Shown piece by piece: positions 55,325 through 63,181 of a stretch of DNA of 64,000 nt. Numbering within the stretch: position 1 is the first letter of the stretch; each line of letters starts with the position of its first letter. The stretch is from contig NZ_FNZB01000003.1 in assembly GCF_900109205.1 (NCBI RefSeq), positions 310,001 to 374,000 on the forward strand, read 5' to 3'. The translations under genes and the position numbers were made by a program. The DNA comes from Sphingomonas sp. OV641. GTDB lineage: Bacteria > Pseudomonadota > Alphaproteobacteria > Sphingomonadales > Sphingomonadaceae. The notes beneath the pieces are model-generated. The model was not told the origin of the DNA. It saw only the letters and a program-made list of their open reading frames with translations, and did not search any database.

Positions 55325-55343
55325 ATTGGACAATTTGTCCAAT
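55325..55343. promoter_or_regulatory. 19-bp perfect palindrome in the cyoA upstream region
   Basis: ATTGGACAA-T-TTGTCCAAT, arms of 9 bp around one base, between cyoA and the divergent transporter gene. It is the right size and place for a dimeric repressor or activator. It does not fit the FNR consensus. The regulator is unknown. The other bases of this 151-bp region show no clear -35/-10. Confidence 0.6.
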
Positions 55344-55439
55344 CCCGTCACTAGCGCACCTCCGGCACAGGAGTGTAGTAATGAACCCCGACGCGGGCCA
55401 ACCATTATTGCACGGCGGATCGCCGCGGGAGCATGACGA

Positions 55440-56771
55440 ATGACTGCATCGACCAGCACGGCGGACTCGACCGCCCTTGAGCGCGACGCACGGCTGGTAA
55501 ATGCCCGCCATAAGGAAATCGCCCCTGGTGAAATCGCGATCGGCGTGATCATCGGTCGCACGAGCGAGTTCTTCGACTTCTTCGTCTATGCGCTCGCCTC
55601 CGTGCTGGTGTTTCCCAAGGTGGTGTTTCCCTATGTCGATGCCGTGACGGGGACGCTGTATTCGTTTGCGATCTTCGCCTTGGCGTTCCTCGCGCGGCCG
55701 TTCGGCACCTTGCTGTTCATGTGGGTTGACCGGGTTCATGGCCGTGGCACCAAGCTGACCATCGCATTGTTCCTGCTGGGCGGATCGACCATGGCGGTCG
55801 CATTGCTGCCGAGCTACGCTCAGGTGGGCACGCTGTCGGCACTGCTGCTTGCGCTGTTCCGCATCGGGCAGGGCGTGGCGCTGGGGGGCGCGTGGGACGG
55901 GCTGCCGTCGCTGCTATCGCTCAACGCGCCGGAGGAAAAGCGTGGCTGGTACGCCATGATCCCGCAGCTCGGCGCGCCCCTGGGCCTGCTAGTGGCTTCG
56001 TGCCTGTTCGCCTATTTCCTCGCGATCCTGACGCCGCAGGACTTTCTGAGCTGGGGCTGGCGCTATCCGTTCTTCGTGGTGCTGGCGATCAACGTCGTGG
56101 CGCTGTTTGCGCGGCTGCGACTCGTCGCAACGCCGGAGTTCGAACGCCTCTTCGAGAGCCGGGAGCTTCAGCCCTCGCCGGCATTTGCGACGATGTTCCG
56201 CGAGCGTCGCACCATCGTATTGGGCGCGTTCGCGCCGCTCGCCAGCTTCGCGCTGTTCCATCTCGTCACCGTGTTCCCGCTGTCCTGGGTCACGCTCTAT
56301 GCGCAGGAGGAGCCGGTACGGTTCCTCGGCATCGAGGCGCTGGGCGCAGTGATCGGTCTGCTCGCCATCCTGGCCTCGGGCGTGATCGCCGACCGTGTGG
56401 GGCGGCGTGCGGTGCTGGGCGTCTCGGCGGCGCTGATCGCGGTCTATAGCGGCTTCGCGCCGCGCCTGCTGGGCGCCGGCGAAGTGGGTGAGGCGATCTA
56501 CATGCTGGGCGGTTTCGTGCTGCTGGGTCTGGCATTTGGCCAATCCTCTGGCGCGGTGAACAGCAACTTCCCGCCGGAGAGCCGCTACACCGGTGCCGCG
56601 ATCGTCGCCAATGCCGCCTGGGTGATCGGTGCAGGCTTCGCGCCGCTGGTGGCGCTGTTCCTCGCCAGCCGCTTCGGCCTGTGGTCGGTCGGGCTGTATC
56701 TGCTGTCGGGCGCGATCTGCACGCTGGGCGCGCTGGGTATCAACAAGGAATTCGCGCGGCGCGCAGCCTGA
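55440..56771 (+). CDS. MFS transporter, metabolite:H+ symporter (MHS) type
   Basis: 443 residues, 12 membrane helices. The start has GGGAG 8 nt upstream. GRTSEFFDFFVYALASVLVF in helix 1 and DRVHGRGTKLTIALFLLGGS in loop 2-3 are typical of MHS family members such as KgtP, ProP and ShiA. GQGVALGGAWDG in helix 4 also fits. Such proteins take up a carboxylate, betaine or aromatic acid with protons. The substrate cannot be chosen from the sequence. It is divergent from cyoA. Confidence 0.87.
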   Translation: MTASTSTADSTALERDARLVNARHKEIAPGEIAIGVIIGRTSEFFDFFVYALASVLVFPKVVFPYVDAVTGTLYSFAIFALAFLARPFGTLLFMWVDRVHGRGTKLTIALFLLGGSTMAVALLPSYAQVGTLSALLLALFRIGQGVALGGAWDGLPSLLSLNAPEEKRGWYAMIPQLGAPLGLLVASCLFAYFLAILTPQDFLSWGWRYPFFVVLAINVVALFARLRLVATPEFERLFESRELQPSPAFATMFRERRTIVLGAFAPLASFALFHLVTVFPLSWVTLYAQEEPVRFLGIEALGAVIGLLAILASGVIADRVGRRAVLGVSAALIAVYSGFAPRLLGAGEVGEAIYMLGGFVLLGLAFGQSSGAVNSNFPPESRYTGAAIVANAAWVIGAGFAPLVALFLASRFGLWSVGLYLLSGAICTLGALGINKEFARRAA

Positions 56772-56899
56772 TTTCGGCCCGCGCCGGGCGTCTACCCACG
56801 CTAAGTACCGAAAACGCCGCCATTTCGAAGCTAAGAGGGCGTTGCATCGCGCGCTGCCTTGCGCCACCGCTAGACGATTAGACCGGCGGTGGAGGGTAG

Positions 56900-58051
56900 A
56901 TGACTCGGCGTGCGATCCTTCACATCGGACCGCCCAAGACAGGAACCAGCGCGATTCAGGCGTCGCTGAGCCACAACCGGTCAGCTTTGGCGCGTTTCGG
57001 CCTCCTTTATCCCGGCACTGGCCGCGACCACAGCGCGACCTTGCTGGCGCTCTTTCGCGGGCGTGCGCAAGATTACATTCGTGCGCGAAAGCGCACTGTA
57101 CCCTCCGGCACGTCACCCATCTCGGCCAAGCAGTTTGCCGCGGTGCAGGAGCAGCTTCGCGGACGCGACTGGCATACGCTGATCCTGTCGACCGAGCTGA
57201 TGTACGGGTTGAAACCGCCCGTGATGAAGCAGATCAAGGAATGGCTGGACCAATATGTCGACAGCTATCAGCTGGTCGCTGTGGTGCGCGACCCGGTCGA
57301 CTGGGCAGTCAGCTACACGCAGCAGCGGTTCAAGCGCGAGGGCGACGTTGACACCTTGCTTGCCCAACCAAGGGCGATGCGCTTGCAACGCACCTTTCAG
57401 CGCTGGGAGGAGGTGCTTGGCCCGGGACAGCACCAGATTCTGGCGTTTGAGGAGCTGACTGCCGATCCGGCGGGCATGGGTGCGGCGTTCTTGACCCGCC
57501 TTGGGCTGGAGAGTGCCGCCGCGGCGCTGTCGCAGGAGGTCGCCGCGCGAAATGAGTCGCTGAGTTGGGAAGCGGCCATGATGATGGCCGAACTGAACAC
57601 GCGCCGCCCGTTCTTCGTGGAGGGCAAGCGGAGCGGCGCGCGCAGTGGCGCCGAGCTTGGCGCCTTTACAGGGATCAGGGGCCAGCGTTTCGACCTTTCG
57701 GACGCGACGCGCCGCCAGATTTTCGACGAGACCCGCGAAGACATCGCATGGGTCGGCGAGCGGTTCGGGATCACCCGATATGATTATCCGGTCACGGATT
57801 TGCGTCCGTCGTCAAACCCGGCCGGCTTCTCGCCGGAATTCATCACCGCTGTAGGCGAGCGAATGGCCGACATGGCCAATGAGATCCGCATCCAGCGGGG
57901 ATTGTTGCAGATCGCCGAACTGCGGCTGGAAGGGCGCATCGGCGAGGCGGAGCGGGCGCGCCGCCGGCTTGAGGCGATGTTTCCGAGCGATTCGCGCTTT
58001 CATGACGAGCCTGAGGATGACGACGCCGTTGTCCGCTGGGCGGCCGAATGA
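56900..58051 (+). CDS. Sulfotransferase-like protein
   Basis: 383 residues from an ATG preceded by GGAGGG. HIGPPKTGTSAIQASLSHNR at the N-terminus is the 5'-phosphosulfate binding loop, and VVRDPVDWAVSYTQQRF near residue 130 is the 3'-phosphate motif of PAPS-dependent sulfotransferases. The C-terminal 90 residues (from YDYPVTDLRP) are helical and charged. Cytoplasmic. The acceptor may be a glycan or lipid, given the glycan cassette elsewhere in the window, but nothing local supports one. Neighbour genes appear unrelated. Confidence 0.82.
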   Translation: MTRRAILHIGPPKTGTSAIQASLSHNRSALARFGLLYPGTGRDHSATLLALFRGRAQDYIRARKRTVPSGTSPISAKQFAAVQEQLRGRDWHTLILSTELMYGLKPPVMKQIKEWLDQYVDSYQLVAVVRDPVDWAVSYTQQRFKREGDVDTLLAQPRAMRLQRTFQRWEEVLGPGQHQILAFEELTADPAGMGAAFLTRLGLESAAAALSQEVAARNESLSWEAAMMMAELNTRRPFFVEGKRSGARSGAELGAFTGIRGQRFDLSDATRRQIFDETREDIAWVGERFGITRYDYPVTDLRPSSNPAGFSPEFITAVGERMADMANEIRIQRGLLQIAELRLEGRIGEAERARRRLEAMFPSDSRFHDEPEDDDAVVRWAAE

Positions 58052-58078
58052 CCGCACCGTAGCGAAAGCGCCGAACGG

Positions 58079-59011
58079 TCAGTCAGCATCCATCCTGGCG
58101 CCGACGTGGCGCGTGCCGCGAGCCTTGGCCAGCGCCTCCTGGCGGTGACGCTCGGCAAGGCGAGCGCGCTTCTCGTCGTTGAGATCAGCGTGACAGGCCG
58201 GGCAGCTCACGCCCTCCTCGTATAGCGGCGAGGCGCGATCCTCCGGCCCTACCGGCCGGCGACAGGCACGGCACAGGACATGGCTGCCCGGCTGGAGATC
58301 GGGGGTGACCGCAACGCGCTCGTCGAAGACGAAGCATTCGCCGCTCCAGCGGCTTTCCGCGGCGGGCACCTTCTCCAGATAGTTCAGGATGCCGCCCTGG
58401 AGATGATAGACCTCTTCCACACCCTCGGCCTTCAGAAAAGCCGTCGACTTCTCACAGCGGATGCCGCCGGTGCAGAACATCGCGACCTTCTTGCCTTCGG
58501 CCAGCAGCCGATCGCGGTTGGCGCGGAACCAGTCGGGAAAGTCTCGAAAGCTCTTTGTCGCCGGATCGATCGCGCCGGGGAAGGTGCCGATGGCGACCTC
58601 GTAATCGTTGCGCGTGTCGATCAGCACCGTGTCGGGCTGCGCGATCAGCGCGTTCCAATCCTCCGGCGCGACATAGGTGCCGGCATCGCTGAGCGGATCG
58701 AGGCCAGGCTGGCCCATCGTCACGATCTCGCGCTTCAGGCGGATTTTCAGCCGATGGAACGGCTCCGCTGAGGCCCAGGCATATTTGACCTCAAGCGCCG
58801 CGCAGCCGGGCAGGGTGCGCAGGTGCGCGATCACGACGTCGATGCCCCTCGGCGGACCGGCGATAGTGCCGTTCAGGCCCTCGTGCGCCAGCAGCAGGGT
58901 GCCCTGCACGCCATGGGAGCGGCACAGCGCCTCGATCGAACCACGCAGCGCGGCGGGATCGTCAAAACGGGTGAACTGGTAAAGGGCCGCAGTGCGGAAA
59001 AGCTGGGTCAT
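58079..59011 (-). CDS. trhO: tRNA uridine(34) hydroxylase (rhodanese family)
   Basis: 310 residues from ATG 59011 (MTQLFRTAALYQFTRFDDPA). An N-terminal acylphosphatase-like domain (GTLLLAHEGLNGTIAGP) precedes a rhodanese domain with VLIDTRNDYEVAIGTFPGAI and the active loop CTGGIRCEKS. The C-terminal CRACRRPVGPEDR and CPACH are zinc-type cysteines. TrhO (YceA) makes ho5U34 in tRNA with oxygen. It overlaps nothing; tRNA-Leu lies 65 nt upstream on the same strand. Confidence 0.93.
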   Translation of the reverse strand: MTQLFRTAALYQFTRFDDPAALRGSIEALCRSHGVQGTLLLAHEGLNGTIAGPPRGIDVVIAHLRTLPGCAALEVKYAWASAEPFHRLKIRLKREIVTMGQPGLDPLSDAGTYVAPEDWNALIAQPDTVLIDTRNDYEVAIGTFPGAIDPATKSFRDFPDWFRANRDRLLAEGKKVAMFCTGGIRCEKSTAFLKAEGVEEVYHLQGGILNYLEKVPAAESRWSGECFVFDERVAVTPDLQPGSHVLCRACRRPVGPEDRASPLYEEGVSCPACHADLNDEKRARLAERHRQEALAKARGTRHVGARMDAD

Positions 59012-59076
59012 GGCAGGCCGGCAGGGGAACGGGAGGGGCGCTCCGAAGAGCGTTGGTAGCCCCCGCCGTTCATCAA

Positions 59077-59163
59077 TGGTGCGGTCGAGAAGACTCGAAC
59101 TTCCACGTCCTTTCGGACACAACGACCTCAACGTTGCGCGTCTACCAATTCCGCCACGACCGC
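59077..59163 (-). tRNA. tRNA-Leu (GAG anticodon)
   Basis: An 87-nt cloverleaf with acceptor GCGGTCG/CGACCGC, D-arm GGAATTGGTAGAC, anticodon loop TTGAGGT (anticodon GAG), a long variable arm as in class II tRNAs, T-arm GTTCGAGTC, discriminator A and an encoded CCA. Reads CUC/CUU leucine codons. Confidence 0.97.
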
Positions 59164-59207
59164 ACGTGATGTCCGCCGGGCTGGGCCGGCGGCTGGCAGG
59201 AGCGCGC

Positions 59208-59235
59208 CCCTAGCAAGGGTTCCGGGGGCTGGCAA
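59208..59235 (-). promoter_or_regulatory. Candidate promoter for tRNA-Leu
   Basis: Minus strand TTGCCA (59230-59235), 16-bp spacer, CTAGGG (59208-59213), about 38 nt before the tRNA start region. The -10 is weak but GC-rich as in many stable-RNA promoters. Confidence 0.4.
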
Positions 59236-59256
59236 TGGGCTTTGCCGGTTCCGGGC

Positions 59257-59286
59257 GAAAAGATTGCGTCTGGACGCAATCTTTTC
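59257..59286. terminator. Bidirectional terminator-like hairpin
   Basis: Perfect 13-bp arms GAAAAGATTGCGT/ACGCAATCTTTTC around CTGG. On the minus strand it follows the zinc-ribbon gene (59337-60158) and ends in TCTTTTC. Confidence 0.75.
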
Positions 59287-59336
59287 CGTTCAGCTGCCGC
59301 ATAGTCCCTCGATCGCCGGCAGCGGTGAGCGATCGC

Positions 59337-60158
59337 TCAGTCGCCATCCTCTCCGACGAAGCTGAGCTCCAGCTTCTTCGAACTGGCGGGAACATCCAGC
59401 TTCGCCGAGTTGAAATCGATCGCGCTTTTCGGCGCAAGCGTGCGCTGCTGCGGAATGATCGTCCAGGTGAAGACGATGCGATTCTGGGCGTCGCGCAGAT
59501 CGGCGCGGATGTCCGGAACGCGCTGACGATCGTTGGACGGGTTCAACACCTTGCCGCTGACCGCGAACAGTTCGCTGCCGTTGCTGATCTCGCGCCGTTC
59601 GATCGGATTGTCGATCAGCCGGAGTGGCGATTCCTGCGGCCCAAACGACAGGCCGAGCTGGGTGGCAAGGCCGGGCGCACTGGTCCACAGGATGGCGCCG
59701 ACCGCCACCAGCATCAGCAACGCGGCAAGCACCGCGGCTACCGTCCAGCGTCGCGCGGGATTGACAAGGGGACGCTTGCGGCGCGGCTTTTCGCCGTTCT
59801 CCACCGTGGTGGATGAAGCGGGCGGGCTTGGCCACGCCGCGATTGCAGCGCTGGCGGGTGCCATGCCGGGAAACGGCGGCAGCGGCTGTGTCGCAGCGGA
59901 GCCGGCTGGATCTGATGCGGCGACGGCTGTCTGCGCGGGCAGATCAGGTGCCGCGGCCTGTTCACCCGCGCTCACGATCACCGACGGAGGCTGTGGCTCC
60001 TGCGCCGGCGCTGCCGCGATTGCCTCCGCCGCACGGGCGTCAGGCTCCTGATGCCAGCTGTGGCGACAGTTCGCACAGCGAACCGTGCGCCCCTCCGCAC
60101 CAATCGCGGTATCGGGCACCAGGTATCGGGTGCGGCATTCGGGACATTCGAGGATCAT
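59337..60158 (-). CDS. MJ0042-type zinc-ribbon membrane protein
   Basis: 273 residues. N-terminal MJ0042 zinc ribbon (MILECPECRTRYLVPDTAIG...CANCRHSW), a long Pro/Ala-rich linker (about 45-125), one membrane helix (TVAAVLAALLMLVAVGAILW) and a C-terminal DUF3426-like beta domain (FAVSGKVLNPSNDRQRVPDI). Common in alphaproteobacteria next to ftsEX; function unknown, perhaps envelope-related. Divergent from ftsE over 155 bp, in which nothing definite is seen. Confidence 0.85.
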   Translation of the reverse strand: MILECPECRTRYLVPDTAIGAEGRTVRCANCRHSWHQEPDARAAEAIAAAPAQEPQPPSVIVSAGEQAAAPDLPAQTAVAASDPAGSAATQPLPPFPGMAPASAAIAAWPSPPASSTTVENGEKPRRKRPLVNPARRWTVAAVLAALLMLVAVGAILWTSAPGLATQLGLSFGPQESPLRLIDNPIERREISNGSELFAVSGKVLNPSNDRQRVPDIRADLRDAQNRIVFTWTIIPQQRTLAPKSAIDFNSAKLDVPASSKKLELSFVGEDGD

Positions 60159-60313
60159 CGCGCGACGCTACCGGCGGGTGAACAGGAGGGCTGAAGCCAT
60201 CGCGAATCTAAACACGGCCCTTGCGCTCCATGCAAGCGGAGGTTGAAGCATCGAGGCGCATCGTGCGATGGCACGTGCGGGGCATCAGTGTGTAAAGGAC
60301 GAACGGCGCCGAA

Positions 60314-61021
60314 ATGGCGAATATCGTGCAGTTCGAGAATGTGGGGCTGCGCTACGGCAACGAGCCGGAAACGCTGTCCGACATCAGCTTCGCGCTGGCG
60401 CCGGGATCATTCTATTTCCTGACGGGAGCGAGCGGCGCGGGGAAAACATCCCTGCTGCGCCTGCTGTACCTGTCGCAGCGCCCCAGCCGGGGTATCATCC
60501 GCCTGTTCGGCGAGGACGCCGTGACCATGCCGCGCAGCCGCCTGCCGGGCTTCCGCCGGCGGATCGGGGTGGTTTTTCAGGACTTTCGCCTAGTTCCGCA
60601 CCTGTCGGCGGCGGACAATGTGGCACTGCCGCTGCGCATCGCGGGAATGCCGGAGGCGGAGATTGCGGAGCCGGTGAGCGAGATGCTCGCCTGGGTCGGG
60701 CTGCACGATCAGGCGGACGCCAAGCCCGAAACGCTGTCGGGCGGCGAGCAGCAGCGCGTCGCGATCGCCCGGGCGGTGATCGCGCGCCCGGAGATGCTGG
60801 TGGCGGACGAGCCGACGGGCAACGTCGATCCGGAGATGGCGGATCGCCTGCTGCTGCTGTTCGATTCGCTCAATCGTCTGGGCACCACGGTTGTCGTGGC
60901 GACGCACGACATCCAATTGATGCAGCGGGTGTCGGGCGCGCAGATGATGCGACTGGTGAAGGGGAAGCTGCAGGATCCCACGGGCACGCTGCGCCACCCG
61001 CCCGCGCGGGAGCCGGTATGA
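60314..61021 (+). CDS. ftsE: Cell division ATP-binding protein FtsE
   Basis: 235 residues, ABC ATPase. Walker A LTGASGAGKTSLLRLLYLSQ (near 36-55), Q-loop VVFQDFRL, signature LSGGEQQRVAIARAV, Walker B MLVADEPTGNVD and switch His in VATHD. With FtsX it controls peptidoglycan hydrolases at the septum. The stop overlaps the ftsX start (ATGA). Confidence 0.96.
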   Translation: MANIVQFENVGLRYGNEPETLSDISFALAPGSFYFLTGASGAGKTSLLRLLYLSQRPSRGIIRLFGEDAVTMPRSRLPGFRRRIGVVFQDFRLVPHLSAADNVALPLRIAGMPEAEIAEPVSEMLAWVGLHDQADAKPETLSGGEQQRVAIARAVIARPEMLVADEPTGNVDPEMADRLLLLFDSLNRLGTTVVVATHDIQLMQRVSGAQMMRLVKGKLQDPTGTLRHPPAREPV

Positions 61022-61914
61022 ACCCCGTGACGACGGCCCGGGCGGAGCGCACCCGGCGCGTGCTGGACGAGGCGCGCGGCGTGCGGGCGATGGTGTGGAT
61101 CATCGCCATCATGCTGTTCCTGACGGTGCTCGGCGCCGCGCTGGGGCTGGCGACGCGCAATGCCGCTCATACCCTGGAAGGCCAGTTGGTCGGCCGGGCG
61201 ACCGTGCAGGTGGTGGCGAGTGATCCGGCCCGCCAGGAGGCAGAGGCGGCACGCGCCCTTTCCACGCTGCGCGCCCTTCCCGAAGTGCGGCGCGCGGAAC
61301 CAGTCGATCCGGAGGAGCTTGCCGCGCTGCTTCGCCCCTGGCTGGGGGACGACAGCGCCGACCCCGACCTCCCCGTTCCGGCCATGATCGACTTGGAGCT
61401 GGCGAGCGAGAGCGCCGCCGCCCTTCCGCGGGTTCGGACTGCGTTGACCCGGGTGGCGCCCGCCGCGCGCGTCGACGCGCAGGAGGCGTGGATGGCGCCG
61501 GTGGCCGATTTCCTCGACCTGGTCGTGCTGATCGCGCTGGTTCTGGTGATCCTGTTGGCGACTGCGACAGCGGCGGTCGTGGTGCTGGCGGCGCGTGCCG
61601 GACTGGACGCGCATCGCCATACGATCGAAGTCATGCACATGCTCGGCTCGACCGATGTGCAGGTGGCGCGGCTGTTCCAGCGCCGCATCGCGCGCGACGC
61701 GGGCGTCGGGGCGGCGATCGGCAGCCTTGCGGCGATTGCCATGCTGTTGCTGGTGAGCGCGCAGGCGGCGGAGCTTGGCTCGCAACTGCTGGGGCAGGCC
61801 AGCCTCGGGGCGTCGGGCTGGGCGGCGCTTGCTTTGCTGCCTATCGCGTTCGTTCTGCTGGCGGCGCTGGCCGCGCGCTTCACCATCACCCGTGCGCTGG
61901 AGTCCGTATTGTGA
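61018..61914 (+). CDS. ftsX: Cell division protein FtsX
   Basis: 298 residues from ATG 61018. One N-terminal helix (MVWIIAIMLFLTVLGAALGL), a periplasmic region of about 130 residues, then three helices ending in AALALLPIAFVLLAALAARF. HRHTIEVMHMLGSTDVQVAR is the conserved cytoplasmic loop of FtsX. It pairs with FtsE. The stop overlaps the next gene's GTG start. Confidence 0.93.
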   Translation: MNPVTTARAERTRRVLDEARGVRAMVWIIAIMLFLTVLGAALGLATRNAAHTLEGQLVGRATVQVVASDPARQEAEAARALSTLRALPEVRRAEPVDPEELAALLRPWLGDDSADPDLPVPAMIDLELASESAAALPRVRTALTRVAPAARVDAQEAWMAPVADFLDLVVLIALVLVILLATATAAVVVLAARAGLDAHRHTIEVMHMLGSTDVQVARLFQRRIARDAGVGAAIGSLAAIAMLLLVSAQAAELGSQLLGQASLGASGWAALALLPIAFVLLAALAARFTITRALESVL

Positions 61915-62444
61915 TCGCGCGGCTGATCGGGCTGGCCGCAGTGGCGTGGAGCCTGGGCTTTGCCGCCTTCATGCTGACGCTGGCTCAGCCGGCCGACCCG
62001 CAGCTGAAGACCGACGCCATTGTCGTGCCGACCGGGGGACCTGGGCGTATCCCGCGCGGGCTGGCGCTGATCGAGGCGAGAAGTGCCAAACGGATGCTGG
62101 TCACCGGCGTGGCGACCGGCCTGCGCAAGGTGGATCTTGCCGCAGCGAACGGCCATGCGGCGGCGATCGCCTGCTGTGTCGATCTGGGACGCGAAGCGGT
62201 GGATACCCGCTCCAATGCCGAGGAGACCGGGCGCTGGATGCGCGAACATGGCTATAAGTCCGTCCGGCTGGTCACATCGGACTGGCATATGGCGCGGGCC
62301 CGCATGGAAGTGGGGGCGGCCCTGGATGCCGATGTTCGCATCCTGCGTGATGGCGTGCCGGCGGAACAGCGACTGGGGCGCTTGGTGAACGAATATAACA
62401 AGCTGATCCTGCGCCGGATCGCATTGTGGGCAGGGATTGGCTGA
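61911..62444 (+). CDS. YdcF-like (DUF218) envelope protein
   Basis: 177 residues from a GTG at 61911. One N-terminal helix, then the DUF218 pattern DAIVVPTGGPGRIPRGLALI, KRMLVTGVAT, DTRSNAEETGRWM and SVRLVTSDWHMARARMEV. The family includes YdcF, SanA and ElyC, linked to envelope integrity and lipid carrier metabolism. Overlaps with ftsX (4 nt) and plsC (1 nt) indicate one transcript. Confidence 0.85.
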   Translation: MIARLIGLAAVAWSLGFAAFMLTLAQPADPQLKTDAIVVPTGGPGRIPRGLALIEARSAKRMLVTGVATGLRKVDLAAANGHAAAIACCVDLGREAVDTRSNAEETGRWMREHGYKSVRLVTSDWHMARARMEVGAALDADVRILRDGVPAEQRLGRLVNEYNKLILRRIALWAGIG

Positions 62445-63142
62445 TGATGAACTGGCTGCGGACGATCGTGTATCAGATCGTCTTCTACGCTGGATCGGTG
62501 CCGATTGTCCTTGGCATCGCGCCGGCTGCGCTCTTTGGCGAGCGGGTGGTGATCCACCATGCGCATCGCTGGGCACGCTATCAGCGCTGGGCGGCGAAGC
62601 ACATTCTGGGCATCACCACGCGCATCGAGGGGAGCGTGCCGGAAGGGCAGTTTCTTTTCGCCGCCAAGCACCAGGCGATGTACGAGACGACCGAGCTGCA
62701 GCTGATCCTGGGCGGCCCGGCGATGGTGCTGAAGCGCGAGCTCGCGCGCATTCCGGTGTGGGGCTGGGCGACGCGCCTATACGGATCCATGGCGGTGGAC
62801 CGCGAGGCATCGGCAAAGGCGCTGCGCCGGTTGATGACCGAAGGGGCGGCGCTGAGAGCCAAGGGGCGATCGGTGATCGTCTATCCCGAAGGTACGCGCG
62901 TGCCGCCTGGCGAAACGCCGCCGCTGCGATCAGGATTTGCCGGACTCTACAAGGCGCTGGACCTGCCTGTCGTTCCGATTGCGCTGGATAGCGGGCGATT
63001 ACTGCCGAAGAGGGGCGCCAAGCGGCCGGGCGTAGTGACGATGCGCATCGGCGAGGTGATCCCGCCGGGCCTGCCGCGCCGGGAAGCGGAGCGGCGGGTG
63101 TGGGAGGCAATCAACGCGCTGGAGCGGGACCCGGCGCGCTGA
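62444..63142 (+). CDS. plsC: 1-acyl-sn-glycerol-3-phosphate acyltransferase
   Basis: 232 residues from ATG 62444, sharing a base with the preceding stop. Motif I is AAKHQAMYETTE, an HX4E variant of the usual HX4D that is common in alphaproteobacteria. Motif III is IVYPEGTRVPPGE, and VPIALDSG is motif IV. It makes phosphatidic acid from lysophosphatidic acid at the membrane. End of the ftsEX-ydcF-plsC unit. Confidence 0.9.
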   Translation: MMNWLRTIVYQIVFYAGSVPIVLGIAPAALFGERVVIHHAHRWARYQRWAAKHILGITTRIEGSVPEGQFLFAAKHQAMYETTELQLILGGPAMVLKRELARIPVWGWATRLYGSMAVDREASAKALRRLMTEGAALRAKGRSVIVYPEGTRVPPGETPPLRSGFAGLYKALDLPVVPIALDSGRLLPKRGAKRPGVVTMRIGEVIPPGLPRREAERRVWEAINALERDPAR

Positions 63143-63181
63143 CGAATCCGTGATCGCCGCGCCGGCCGGCAGGACGCTCGC

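Noticed and set aside
55325..55343. FNR or NnrR site at the cyoA palindrome
   Set aside because: The half-site TTGGACAA does not match TTGAT-N4-ATCAA or the NnrR-type pattern; left as an unassigned operator.
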